Assembly (NCBI GenBank): GCA_017470165.1 | Contig: JAFUEX010000014.1 | Location: 1 to 64,000 of the forward strand | Direction: 5' to 3' | Length of the DNA: 64,000 bases | Origin: Alphaproteobacteria bacterium | GTDB taxonomy: Bacteria; Pseudomonadota; Alphaproteobacteria; RF32; CAG-239 | Shown here: positions 1 through 9,478 of the stretch, piece after piece | Position numbering within the stretch: the first letter of the stretch is position 1 | Layout: every line of letters begins with the position of its first letter | The notes under the pieces: model-generated | What the model was told of the DNA's origin: nothing | Seen by the model: the letters and a program-made list of their open reading frames with translations, nothing else | The model's database searches: none | Position numbers and translations under genes: made by a program

Positions 1-35
1 AAGAAGAAGAGGAAGAAGAAGGACATGATAAAGAA

Positions 36-70
36 AAAAGGGAGATGGGTAAAAAAACCTATCTCCCTTT
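36..70 (-). terminator. Rho-independent terminator of adhE
   Basis: A 10-bp stem (40-49 with 58-67, one G-U pair) around a 7-8 base loop is followed on the minus strand by a run of six T. It lies 12 bases past the adhE stop and probably ends the whole leftward operon. Confidence 0.85.
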
Positions 71-81
71 CTCTTATTGCC

Positions 82-2670
82 TTATATTTTACCCTCGAAG
101 GCATCCAGATAAATCTGCCGGATGTCTTCCATCAACGGATAGCTGGGGTTGGCTCCGGTGCACTGGTCATCAAAGGCGTTTTCGACCAACCAATCCAACT
201 TGGCGGTGAAATCTTTTTTGCTGATACCATAGGCCTTGATGGATGAAGGAATGTCAATGTCCTTTTTCAAATCTTCTATCGCGGATATCAACGACCTAAC
301 CTTCTCATCGTCGGTTTTGCCCTTTAAGCCCAAATTATCGGCAATCTGCCCATAGCGCTTTTTTGCCTCGGGAAAACGATACTGCGAAAAAATGGTCTGT
401 TTGTGTTTGGTCTCATCGGCATTATACTTGATAATCTGCGAAATCAACAAGGCATTGGCCACCCCGTGGGCAATATGAAACGCCGCACCCAACTTGTGCG
501 CCATAGAATGACACAATCCCAAAAACGAATTGGCAAAGGCCATACCGGCAATGGTGGCGGCGTGGTGCATTTTCTCGCGGGCCAAAGGATCAGCGGCTCC
601 ATTATGATAAGAGCGCGGCAGATATTTGAACACCTGTTTGGCAGCTTCCAAGGCCGTAGAATTGGTGAAATTGGTGGCCATAACCGAAACATAGGCCTCA
701 ATCGCGTGGACCAAGGCATCAATGCCGCCTGCCGAGGTCAGGCCTTGGGGCATATTATCGACAAAGTTAGCATCAATAATGGCCATATCCGGCGTGAGCG
801 CATAGTCGGCAAGGGCATATTTTACCCCGCTGTCGTCATCGGTTATAACCGCAAAAGGTGTTACCTCCGAGCCGGTGCCCGAAGTGGTGGGAATAGCTAC
901 CATCATCGATTTTTGCATCGGCGGAATCGAACATATGCGCTTGCGAATGTCCATAAACCGCAAGGCTATGTCGCTGAATTCAATCTCGGGATGCTCGTAT
1001 TTGAGCTGCATAATTTTGGCCGCATCCATCGGCGAGCCGCCGCCAAAGGCTATAAACACATCCGGCTTGAAGACCTTGATGGCTCGAAGCGCCTCATTGA
1101 TGGTCGAAACACAAGGGTCGGATTTCACATCAAAGAAAATCTGATACTCGATATCCATCTCTTCCAATATGTTGGAAACGGCGTTGACTGTGCCGCTGTC
1201 AAACAAAAATTTGTCGGTAACAATAAAGGCACGCTTTTTTCCGGCCAACTCACGCAAGGCCACATCCACGGCACCGCGCTTAAAATAAATTTTGGGCGGA
1301 ACTCTGAACCACAACATATTCTCTCTCCTCTCGGCAACAGTTTTATAATTTAACAAATGTTTGACGCCAACGTTTTCGCTGACCGAATTGCCACCCCATG
1401 AACCGCATCCGAGGGTGAGCGACGGCTCCAGACGGAAGTTGAACAAATCGCCTATTCCGCCTTGAGATGACGGCTGGTTGACCAAAATGCGCCCTGTGGG
1501 CAACAAATTGGCGAAATAGTCTATTCGCTCTTGCGTACGCGGGTCGGTATAAAGCACCGAGGTGTGCCCCAAACCACCCAGCGACACCAACTTGAGCGCA
1601 TAATCAACCGCCTCTTTATAATCCGCGGCTTTGTACAAGGTGAGAACCGGTGAAAGTTTTTCCAAAGAATAGGGATTGTCGCGGCTGATGAGTTTTTGCT
1701 CCGAGAGCAAAATCTTGGTATCCGCGGGGACTTTTAAGCCGGCCATTTCGGCAATTTTGACAGCCGGTTGCCCGACTATCAGCGGATTTACCCCTTTGGA
1801 GGTCATCAAAACGGCGGCAAGTTTTTTACTCTCGGCCGGTTTGAGCAAATAAGCCCCTTTTTGAACAAACTGAGCTCTGACCTCGTCATAAACATCCTCG
1901 ACTGCTACTACCGATTGCTCTGAGGCGCAAATCATCCCGTTGTCAAAGGTTTTGGACATCAGGATATAGGACACGGCCATGGCAATATCCGCCGTTTCAT
2001 CAATGATGGCAGGCGTGTTGCCGGCGCCAACTCCCAAAGCCGGTTTGCCTGAAGAATAGGCTGCTTTGACCATTCCGGGGCCACCGGTGGCCAAGATACA
2101 ATCAACATCGGGGTGCGTGATGAGAAAATTAGTTTGCTCCAACGATGGCTCGTCTATCCAGCCGATAATACCTTCCGGCGCGCCGGCCTTTACCGCGGCC
2201 TCCGCGATAATCCGTGCAGCGGCAATGGTGGACTGCTTGGCGCGGGGATGCGGCGAAAAAATGATGCCGTTGCGGGTCTTGAGGCAGATGAGCGCCTTGA
2301 AGATAACGGTTGAGGTAGGGTTGGTGGTCGGGACAATACCGGCGATAACCCCTAAAGGTTCGGCCACAATCTTGGTGCCGTTGGCCGCATCGGAGCTGAT
2401 AATACCGCAGGTTTTGGCATCTTTATATTTGTTATAAATATATTCGGCGGCAAAGTGATTTTTTATCACCTTGTCCTCGACCACACCCATACGTGTTTCG
2501 GACGCTGCCATTTTGGCCAAAGGAATACGCTCTTGAGCTGCTGCTGCCGCGGCGGCGTGAAAAATGGCGTTGACCTTATCTTGCGAAAAGGTTTTGAACT
2601 TGAGCTGCGCGGCTTTCACCCGCTTAATTGCAGCATCCAAATCTTGGAGAGTTTTATTGATTTCAGTCAT
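82..2670 (-). CDS. adhE: Bifunctional acetaldehyde-CoA/alcohol dehydrogenase AdhE
   Basis: The 862-residue protein has the usual AdhE length and fusion order. The N-terminal ~440 residues form a CoA-acylating aldehyde dehydrogenase with its active-site Cys in NGMICASEQS. The C-terminal ~400 residues form an iron-dependent alcohol dehydrogenase with the GGGSPMDAAK nucleotide loop and the metal-binding histidine stretches GLCHSMAHKLGAAFHIAHG. It reduces acetyl-CoA to ethanol with two NADH in the cytosol, often as spirosomes. The start is set by a GAGGG ribosome site that overlaps the TGA of the exporter gene only 9 bases upstream, so the two are probably translationally linked. It points to a fermentative lifestyle. 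Confident from the family. Confidence 0.96.
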   Translation of the reverse strand: MTEINKTLQDLDAAIKRVKAAQLKFKTFSQDKVNAIFHAAAAAAAQERIPLAKMAASETRMGVVEDKVIKNHFAAEYIYNKYKDAKTCGIISSDAANGTKIVAEPLGVIAGIVPTTNPTSTVIFKALICLKTRNGIIFSPHPRAKQSTIAAARIIAEAAVKAGAPEGIIGWIDEPSLEQTNFLITHPDVDCILATGGPGMVKAAYSSGKPALGVGAGNTPAIIDETADIAMAVSYILMSKTFDNGMICASEQSVVAVEDVYDEVRAQFVQKGAYLLKPAESKKLAAVLMTSKGVNPLIVGQPAVKIAEMAGLKVPADTKILLSEQKLISRDNPYSLEKLSPVLTLYKAADYKEAVDYALKLVSLGGLGHTSVLYTDPRTQERIDYFANLLPTGRILVNQPSSQGGIGDLFNFRLEPSLTLGCGSWGGNSVSENVGVKHLLNYKTVAERRENMLWFRVPPKIYFKRGAVDVALRELAGKKRAFIVTDKFLFDSGTVNAVSNILEEMDIEYQIFFDVKSDPCVSTINEALRAIKVFKPDVFIAFGGGSPMDAAKIMQLKYEHPEIEFSDIALRFMDIRKRICSIPPMQKSMMVAIPTTSGTGSEVTPFAVITDDDSGVKYALADYALTPDMAIIDANFVDNMPQGLTSAGGIDALVHAIEAYVSVMATNFTNSTALEAAKQVFKYLPRSYHNGAADPLAREKMHHAATIAGMAFANSFLGLCHSMAHKLGAAFHIAHGVANALLISQIIKYNADETKHKQTIFSQYRFPEAKKRYGQIADNLGLKGKTDDEKVRSLISAIEDLKKDIDIPSSIKAYGISKKDFTAKLDWLVENAFDDQCTGANPSYPLMEDIRQIYLDAFEGKI

Positions 2671-2679
2671 AAATTTCCC

Positions 2680-4440
2680 TCATTTCAGTTGCGTTTGATA
2701 AAGTGAATTGTAAATGGAATTCGGATCGGCGATGAGGCTCTGATGAGTGCCCTGTTCGACAATGCGTCCTTGGTTGATGACCACGATTTTGTCGGCATTT
2801 TTCACGGTTGACAGTCTATGGGCAATAATAAACACCGTGCGGTCTTTCATCAGATTGTCAACCGCCTGCTGCACCACTGCCTCCGATTTGTTGTCGAGCG
2901 CCGAGGTAGCTTCGTCCAAAATGACAATCGGTGCATTTTTGATAAAGGCGCGGGCAATGGCAATACGCTGTTTTTGCCCGCCCGAGAGCAAGGCGCCCTG
3001 CTCGCCGATTTGGGTGTCCAAACCCTTATCAAGCGAGGAGATAAACTCGTCAAGGCAGGCATTTTTGACGGCGGCAGACAATTCGGCAGGAGTAGCATCC
3101 TCCTTGCCTAGCATAATGTTGTCGCGGATGGTGCCGGAAAACAAAAAATTGTCCTGAAATACAATCGCAATTTGCGCCCGCAGGCTGTCGAGGTCATAAT
3201 CGCGGATGTCAACACCATCGATGGCAACCGAGCCGGAAGAAACATCATAAAAACGCGGCAAAAGATTGACAAATGTGGTTTTGCCGCCGCCGGAGTTGCC
3301 GACAAAGGCTATGGTTTGCCCCTTGTCGATTTTGAGGCTGACGTTGTCTAACACCGGTTTGCCCTCAATATAAGCAAAACTTACATCTTTGTACTCAATA
3401 TCCGACTTAATCCCCTTGAGCTGTGCGGCCGAACGTTTGCCGGTAATTTCGGGCTTGCGCTCCATAAGCTCAAATACGCGCTCCATCGCGATAATTGCCG
3501 CCTGCACCGAGTTGAAATTGCTGCCGATGCCCTTAATCGGCGTGTAGAGCATTATCAGCGCGGCGATAAACGAGACAAAATTGCCGGGGGTGATGCTGTG
3601 ATTGACAATCAGAATGCTGCCCCACCAGATGACCGCCGCAACCCCCAGCGACACCACAAAATGCATCATCGGCGAGACCAAGCCGGTGCGCTGCGTTTTT
3701 TTGATGCCGAGCTTGAAGCAATAGCGCTGGGTATCGGCAAATTTTTTGACCTGCCGGCGATATAAATTGTACGAAGCGATGATGCGGTTGCCCTTGAATG
3801 TTTCGTTATACTGGGTCATCAGCGAAGAGCCGGCAAACATTGACTGGGTGAGCAACGGCTTGATTTTTTTCTTAACCTTGGTCAGGGGATAGAAGGCGCC
3901 AAACAGCACGATAATGGCAACAATCGCCAACTGCCAAGAGTTGTATATCAACACGCCTATCAGCGAAAGGCTGGAAAACAGGCGACTGGTGAAAGCCTTG
4001 AGATTGGAGAGTAAGCCGGAACAGCTGGAATCGACATCCGAGCTGAAACGCATCAAAATATCGCCGGAATTGTGATTATCAAAAAAGGAGGCGCTGCAAT
4101 GCAACAACTTTTTGTACATATCCAATTTGAGCCCCATTGATACTTTTTCGCCGACCCAAGCATTGAGATAGGTGGCAATATAGTTGAATGCGCTTTGCAA
4201 CAAAGTAAACCCGATAATCAGAAGCGGAATATAGGCGGCGGTTTGCGCACTTTTTTCAATCATCACCACATCCATATAAGGCTTGAGCGCCCAAGCTATA
4301 ACCGCATCAAAAGCCCCTATTGGCACCGATATCAGCAAAGCTATCAACGCCCTGCCCCAATAAGGCCGGATGTATTTCCACATTTTTTGATAATAATTAT
4401 AAAAATCGTTTTGCTTTAATTTGGCAACCAATTTGGACAT
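2680..4440 (-). CDS. MsbA-like ABC exporter, half-transporter 1
   Basis: The 586-residue half-transporter has an N-terminal six-helix exporter domain (residues ~30-310) and a C-terminal ATPase with Walker A GNSGGGKTT, signature LSGGQKQR and Walker B IVILDEATSALD. I start at the ATG at 4440 rather than 4488, because the N-terminus then aligns with the paralogue at 20949-22712 (both reach the PYW motif after ~27 residues). The family (MsbA/lipid A or multidrug exporters) flips lipids or drugs across the inner membrane as a dimer. The substrate cannot be told. It lies 51 bases after the histidine kinase gene and directly before adhE. Confidence 0.9.
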   Translation of the reverse strand: MSKLVAKLKQNDFYNYYQKMWKYIRPYWGRALIALLISVPIGAFDAVIAWALKPYMDVVMIEKSAQTAAYIPLLIIGFTLLQSAFNYIATYLNAWVGEKVSMGLKLDMYKKLLHCSASFFDNHNSGDILMRFSSDVDSSCSGLLSNLKAFTSRLFSSLSLIGVLIYNSWQLAIVAIIVLFGAFYPLTKVKKKIKPLLTQSMFAGSSLMTQYNETFKGNRIIASYNLYRRQVKKFADTQRYCFKLGIKKTQRTGLVSPMMHFVVSLGVAAVIWWGSILIVNHSITPGNFVSFIAALIMLYTPIKGIGSNFNSVQAAIIAMERVFELMERKPEITGKRSAAQLKGIKSDIEYKDVSFAYIEGKPVLDNVSLKIDKGQTIAFVGNSGGGKTTFVNLLPRFYDVSSGSVAIDGVDIRDYDLDSLRAQIAIVFQDNFLFSGTIRDNIMLGKEDATPAELSAAVKNACLDEFISSLDKGLDTQIGEQGALLSGGQKQRIAIARAFIKNAPIVILDEATSALDNKSEAVVQQAVDNLMKDRTVFIIAHRLSTVKNADKIVVINQGRIVEQGTHQSLIADPNSIYNSLYQTQLK

Positions 4441-4491
4441 TTCACACTCTTTTCTTATTTGTATCGCGCCGATGTTAGCGCAGAGCACGAG

Positions 4492-5877
4492 CTATTGCAA
4501 GTTTTTTTGTGAAGATATCAGATGAGGCGCAAAACGCAACTTGAAAATAGTGTAGCGCGACCGGTGTGATTTGAGGCGCAGAGCAAAACCGGATAAGTCG
4601 CACAATTTTTTGACCACCGCCAAACCAAGCCCCAAACCGGATGAGGCGGAAGAACGGGCAAAGGCAGAAAAAATGCGGTCTTGTATATCAGGGGTTATAC
4701 CGCAACCATCGTCAATTATCCATATATGCTCGGAATCGTTGCCCAAAATAATGCGGGTTTTGGCATAATGGAGAGCATTGTTGAGCAGGTTGCGGAGGAT
4801 GCGGCCCAAAACACGCGGGTCGCCTTGGATATGCGCCAAGGCCGGACGACAGATAATTTTTCGCCCCGCCGCGGCTGCCAATATTTGATATTCGGCACAA
4901 ACCGCGTGCAAAAATTTCGGCAAATCGATAATCTCTTTTTTCAGCGGAGTACAGCCTTGTTCAAGTTCTACAAAATAAGCCCAATCGTCAATTTGGGAGA
5001 TAATTTGTCGGGTGTGTGACAAGATGGCTTCTTGAGGCGACAATTCGGCAACCGGTGAAACTGCACCATCTGATAACGATGCGGGCAAATGCTCGACCAA
5101 CAAATTTACGGCTTGCAGATGGTGCTTGATATCGTGCGCCAAACCGGCTGCCGCCACCATCGCTCCACCCGAGCAATGCTGCGGCTCGATGTTTTGGATG
5201 ATGCCGGCAATAGTATCGCGGCCGTTGACAAGCGTGCGGATAGCTTTGAAAACACAATGGCGGCAGGTTTGCTTATCTCCCATCAGGCGTATAACCCCCT
5301 CGACCTTACGGCGACCGGAAAGCAGTTCTTTAATCTTTTGCTTATAAAGAGAAATGTCGGCGGGGTGGATATAACGGCGCAAAATATTGCCGCGATAGGA
5401 CGAGATGTTTGCCGGCAGACACAACAGGCGATACATTCCATCCGACCAATAAAAACGACGAGCGGAAACATCAAGTTGCCAATAGCCGATATCGGCAAAC
5501 TCCTCGGTCAAGCGCTCTTGAAGCCGGTTCATATTTAAGCGGCGGGAAAGTCGGCGAATTTCGGTAATGTCGCGAAACACCAGCCACACCGCCGCGGCGC
5601 CGGCATAGCTGCTGACCAGATAAAAACGCCGATTATACGGCAGGTAAAAATCCAAATCCATCTGCTGATAAAAAGAAATGTCAATATTTTGACGCAGCAG
5701 ACACCGCTGCGGCTCAGGCAAAGCCGCAAACAACGAGCTGCGCGCATCAAAAAGCGCAAAGGCAAGCTCGGCCTTGCGATTGCGATAAAGCACTTGACCG
5801 GATGAAGACACGGCGACAATCGCATCATCGGATTTATCAACGATAAAATCCGGCGAAACAAAACCAAGTTCGGGCAT
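4492..5877 (-). CDS. PAS-domain sensor histidine kinase (soluble, orphan)
   Basis: The 461-residue protein has no membrane segment or signal peptide, so it should sense a cytoplasmic cue. A PAS-like domain occupies residues ~8-110 and a second PAS/PAC-like stretch ~125-225. The phospho-acceptor His lies in GLAHDIKHHLQAV (~250). The ATPase part has an N box LRNLLNNALHYA, a G1 box IDDGCGI and a G2 box SGLGLGLAVVKKL. No response regulator is encoded nearby, so its partner is elsewhere. An AGAGGG site precedes the ATG, 17 bases after the DUF4340 gene, consistent with co-transcription with the Gld-like ABC genes. Confidence 0.87.
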   Translation of the reverse strand: MPELGFVSPDFIVDKSDDAIVAVSSSGQVLYRNRKAELAFALFDARSSLFAALPEPQRCLLRQNIDISFYQQMDLDFYLPYNRRFYLVSSYAGAAAVWLVFRDITEIRRLSRRLNMNRLQERLTEEFADIGYWQLDVSARRFYWSDGMYRLLCLPANISSYRGNILRRYIHPADISLYKQKIKELLSGRRKVEGVIRLMGDKQTCRHCVFKAIRTLVNGRDTIAGIIQNIEPQHCSGGAMVAAAGLAHDIKHHLQAVNLLVEHLPASLSDGAVSPVAELSPQEAILSHTRQIISQIDDWAYFVELEQGCTPLKKEIIDLPKFLHAVCAEYQILAAAAGRKIICRPALAHIQGDPRVLGRILRNLLNNALHYAKTRIILGNDSEHIWIIDDGCGITPDIQDRIFSAFARSSASSGLGLGLAVVKKLCDLSGFALRLKSHRSRYTIFKLRFAPHLISSQKNLQ

Positions 5878-5894
5878 TAAACCCTCTCTTTACA

Positions 5895-6869
5895 TTACAT
5901 CAGTTTGTAGTTGAGCAAAAAATCTCTCTGCAAAGGAGATATACTGAAATACCAATCCTCATACAAAAAAGAATTGTCTTTGATATAATCACTGACTGCT
6001 GTTTTGGGTAGGGTGTCGCTCAATAATTTTATGCTGACCCAAAGCCGGTTTTTCTGCGGCTCGTACAAATTAAAATGAAACATCAGACCATAAAAAGTGG
6101 TAATGTCATAAATACGACTGACGGAAATATCGGGGTATTGCTCGTCAAAAAGCTGACGGCTCATTACGGCATCGACATCCAACGAGGATAAAATGCCGGT
6201 GAGCATATCAACATTGACCCCGACACCCAAACGGTCGCGAAACTCCTCGATTGACAAACTGCGTCCCACTACCTGACCGTCGATGTTTATCATCTCAATG
6301 GCCGAGGAGGGAATATCCACAATCGGGTGCGGCAACCACTCGGATGTCAAATAAGGAATGTCATAATCGCCGTTGACCAGCCAAATACGGCGGCTGTCCG
6401 GCGATGAGGCAAAGAAATAGCGGTTCCGCTCATCATTAATGCCAATAACAACTGCGTCAACCAGCTCCTCGCCGGCATAAGTTTGCAACAAAATACCGCT
6501 GTTTTGCTTTTCTTGAAGCGGACTGTGCAGATGAGCCTTGGCATAAAGCTCGTCGCTGTAGGGCATCGGAACGGCATAGGTGCTGGAATTGAGTGTGTCC
6601 AAAAAGCGACTGATGATCCGGAAATCGGCATAATATCCGCCATAATCAGGCAATGTCCAATAGCCGTCAGTTTGACGCAGGCGGATTGAGCCGACGTTGC
6701 TGGTAATTACAATGTTGTCGATTTTTTCGCCGGCATCATAAGTGCGGGCAAAAACCAAACGCCCCTGCAGGCGCCCTTCGGAGCGAAAACGAAGAAAAGC
6801 CAGCACCGCAACCACGGCCAAAAGTGCGGTTATGGCTATAATGAGAAGTTTTTTGGCAGTTTTGGACAT
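5895..6869 (-). CDS. DUF4340 membrane-anchored periplasmic protein
   Basis: The 324-residue protein starts with one membrane helix (residues ~7-26, LLIIAITALLAVVAVLAF) and the rest should be periplasmic. It resembles DUF4340 proteins, which sit beside GldG-like genes in ABC-2 loci of many bacteria. Its start overlaps the stop of the GldG-like gene (TAATG arrangement), so the two are translationally coupled. Its function is unknown. The context suggests an accessory subunit of the ABC system. Confidence 0.75.
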   Translation of the reverse strand: MSKTAKKLLIIAITALLAVVAVLAFLRFRSEGRLQGRLVFARTYDAGEKIDNIVITSNVGSIRLRQTDGYWTLPDYGGYYADFRIISRFLDTLNSSTYAVPMPYSDELYAKAHLHSPLQEKQNSGILLQTYAGEELVDAVVIGINDERNRYFFASSPDSRRIWLVNGDYDIPYLTSEWLPHPIVDIPSSAIEMINIDGQVVGRSLSIEEFRDRLGVGVNVDMLTGILSSLDVDAVMSRQLFDEQYPDISVSRIYDITTFYGLMFHFNLYEPQKNRLWVSIKLLSDTLPKTAVSDYIKDNSFLYEDWYFSISPLQRDFLLNYKLM

Positions 6870-8737
6870 TATTTTTTTCCTTTATTTAATTGTCTTTGAC
6901 GCAAGCGGCGAAAACAAAAGTAACCGACAGCAACTACCCCCAAAGCCGACAAGGTCGGTATTATCATCAGCGCTATGGTGAAAAATGTCAACAGGTTATT
7001 GTAAAATTCTTCGGTCCGGTAGGTGATTTTTTGCAAAGAATATTCCAAATGGTCAATTTCTTTTTGCAAATTGTGCTGGCGTTGTTGCAGTTTGACCGGT
7101 AATTTGAGATCATCAGAGAGATGTTTGCGCCGAAGCTCGGCAATTGCAGCACGGCGGTCGGCCAAATCGCCGAGTAATTGAGTGCGGCGGGCGGCAAAAT
7201 GTTTGGCGGCCATTTCGCTGATAACATCTTGCAAAGGTTGCGCCGGCGTGTTATAGGCTTTGCGCCCTACCGAGGTGAGGCTGTCGGAGGATAAATAGTC
7301 CAAAGCATTGCGGATAAACAGCATATTGTCCGAAGAATAAAACTCGCCGGAGGATGTGTAATCGCCAAGCCAAAGAGAAGAAAGCGCCATATCGCTGTCG
7401 CCCACCAACAGCAAGCGGCCGGAAGCAGCGGCTTCAGTTTTGAACAGGGGCATCTGCGAGAGATATGCCGCATCGGTAATCGGCGGCATGGTATAAAAAG
7501 GCTTAAACCTGCCCTCCAGCAAGACAGCCAACGGCATAGGCTGATTTTGATAATGCAGACTATGCTTAAGTTGGGCAAAGTCACGGTTAAACACCGATGA
7601 TACCGGAGAGACCGCGCTTTGTTTGCCGGTGGTAAACAGCAAGGTGAGCGACAAATCGGGGTTCTGCGCCTGATAGGTAAAAATAGAGGAATTTTGCAAC
7701 CACAAGCGATGAATGCCGCGCATTATCGGATGATTTTCCATATTTTCCGGCACAACCTCGGGATAAAATGGGTTAGGCTGCAGATGTCCTTCAAAAGTGA
7801 AATCGCGATGGTGCGTGCCGTCGGCAACCAAGACATCTTCATAATAGGTGATGCCGTGATGAGATAAAAAACCATCCATCGCGCTGCGTGACGGCTCAAA
7901 GGATGCCGCACGGTCGAACTGCGGTGAGAAAAAGGCATCCATCATCACCATAACATTGCCGCCGGAGAGCAGATATTGCTCAATGGCATAAAGCGACAGC
8001 GGTGACATATGCTGGGGATAGAACAACAAAAGGACATCAACATCTTCGGGAATGGAAGGTGCATCGGCGCGCATCGGCAGAACGCGGAAGCCGTCGTTTT
8101 TGAGCCGACGGATGAAGGGCCAATCGTTATCCAGATTGAGAATGCTGTCTTGGGAGGCGATGTTGAACTCAGGAGAAATAACCCCTAAAAGCGGCAATTT
8201 AGCAGAGTTAAGAATCGACAAACGTCGGGTCAGGTCATCTTCCATAACATCAAGCCGCTTGAGGTCAAACTCCGGTATGGTGATGCTGCGGCCAAGGCCA
8301 TCGGTAATCACACTGCCCAAGATGAGCTCGCGCTCGGTGTCGGCGGTTTTGACAGTGGTTAAACCGGCTGCTTTGGCCTCGGCCTCGGATGAGGAAAACG
8401 GTGCAACCTCAATGGCATTAAACCTTAAGAGACCGTGACCGGCGGCAGCATACTCGGCAAACAAGCGGTTGAGATAATCGGCCAATGCGCCGTAGCCCGA
8501 ACTGTGTTTTTTGATGTTTTGCGAAACATAGAGCCGGATATTGAGCGGCATAGTGTTGCGATTGAGAAAATCGCGTGTGGCAGCGCTCAAACTGAACCGC
8601 TTGTCCGGTGTGGTATCAAAAACCAAGCCGCTTAAGAATAATCCGCTCAGCATATTGAAAGATATTAACAACAACAAGGTGCCGCCGATAAGAATGCCAA
8701 GGTTGAGTTTGGATGAGATGCTTTTGCAAAAACGCAT
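6869..8737 (-). CDS. GldG-like ABC-system periplasmic protein
   Basis: The 622-residue protein has an N-terminal membrane helix (~14-36), a long periplasmic region and a C-terminal helix (~580-605) followed by an RRLRQRQLNKGKK tail. This matches the GldG/ABC-type uncharacterised family (DUF4350/GATase-like fold, seen in LLLFYPQHMSPLSLYAIEQY). The start is the ATG at 8737, because a perfect AAAGGAGGT lies just before it. The ATG at 8770 would be upstream of that site. The gene follows the permease stop with a 4-base gap. In Bacteroidetes the GldAFG complex acts in gliding and secretion. Elsewhere this arrangement has no assigned substrate. Confidence 0.83.
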   Translation of the reverse strand: MRFCKSISSKLNLGILIGGTLLLLISFNMLSGLFLSGLVFDTTPDKRFSLSAATRDFLNRNTMPLNIRLYVSQNIKKHSSGYGALADYLNRLFAEYAAAGHGLLRFNAIEVAPFSSSEAEAKAAGLTTVKTADTERELILGSVITDGLGRSITIPEFDLKRLDVMEDDLTRRLSILNSAKLPLLGVISPEFNIASQDSILNLDNDWPFIRRLKNDGFRVLPMRADAPSIPEDVDVLLLFYPQHMSPLSLYAIEQYLLSGGNVMVMMDAFFSPQFDRAASFEPSRSAMDGFLSHHGITYYEDVLVADGTHHRDFTFEGHLQPNPFYPEVVPENMENHPIMRGIHRLWLQNSSIFTYQAQNPDLSLTLLFTTGKQSAVSPVSSVFNRDFAQLKHSLHYQNQPMPLAVLLEGRFKPFYTMPPITDAAYLSQMPLFKTEAAASGRLLLVGDSDMALSSLWLGDYTSSGEFYSSDNMLFIRNALDYLSSDSLTSVGRKAYNTPAQPLQDVISEMAAKHFAARRTQLLGDLADRRAAIAELRRKHLSDDLKLPVKLQQRQHNLQKEIDHLEYSLQKITYRTEEFYNNLLTFFTIALMIIPTLSALGVVAVGYFCFRRLRQRQLNKGKK

Positions 8738-8741
8738 AAAC

Positions 8742-9473
8742 CTACCTCCTTTTATATTCCAAAACAGCATAGGTCAAAAAGACAAATGCCGCACTCAAAG
8801 ATATGAAATAAAGGCAAGCCGAAAGACTGATTTGACCGGAAACCATTGCGGTATATTGGCGCATAAAACTGAAAGACCGTGCCAATTTCATCGCTAACAG
8901 GCTGTCTTGAGAAAACAGTGATGAGACAAAGCCGAAATTGATATTGAGCAACATCGCGCAGAAAAGCACGCCCAAAATAAACGAGGCCACAAAACTATAG
9001 GAAAAAACTGCGGCAAACAATGATAGAGCACACAAAGACGCACTCATCAAAACCGCGGCAAGATAACTGAACAAAATCATTTGGTTGTTCAGGTCGGTGA
9101 GCGCGGCCAACACCGCCCAAATCAGCGCGGAAGATGCCAGCATTATGATACATACACTCCACGAGGCCAAAAACTTGGCCAGCACTACGCTGAGACGGCT
9201 TATCGGTTGGCTCAAAATTATCTCCAAAGTGCGATTGCGCGCCTCGTCGGCAAAAGAGCGCATGGTAAGCGCCGGAGTTATAATCGCCAGCACCACCGGC
9301 TGATACATAAAGAAGGTTAGCAAATCGGCTTCGGTTTTGGCATAAAAATCAGGTGAGAAAAAACACATGGCCGATAACAAAAGCATATAAGCGGCCAACA
9401 ACAGATACATCAGACGAGAGGAAAAATAAAACCGAAAGTCCTTACAAAAACATATCAGAGTATCGTGCAGCAT
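8742..9473 (-). CDS. ABC-2 type permease, GldF-like
   Basis: The 243-residue integral membrane protein has six predicted hydrophobic segments. It also carries the hallmark cytosolic stretch NRTLEIILSQPISRLSVVLAKF of ABC-2 permeases. I start at 9473, 5 bases after the ATPase stop. The longer open frame to 9812 only reads through the ATPase gene in another frame and gives an Arg/His-rich non-protein-like extension. It should pair with the ATPase at 9479-10198. Confidence 0.87.
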   Translation of the reverse strand: MLHDTLICFCKDFRFYFSSRLMYLLLAAYMLLLSAMCFFSPDFYAKTEADLLTFFMYQPVVLAIITPALTMRSFADEARNRTLEIILSQPISRLSVVLAKFLASWSVCIIMLASSALIWAVLAALTDLNNQMILFSYLAAVLMSASLCALSLFAAVFSYSFVASFILGVLFCAMLLNINFGFVSSLFSQDSLLAMKLARSFSFMRQYTAMVSGQISLSACLYFISLSAAFVFLTYAVLEYKRR

Positions 9474-9478
9474 TTGTC

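Noticed and set aside
25-246. 73-codon plus-strand frame at the left edge
   Set aside because: It overlaps the adhE terminator and 3' end and is a shadow frame.
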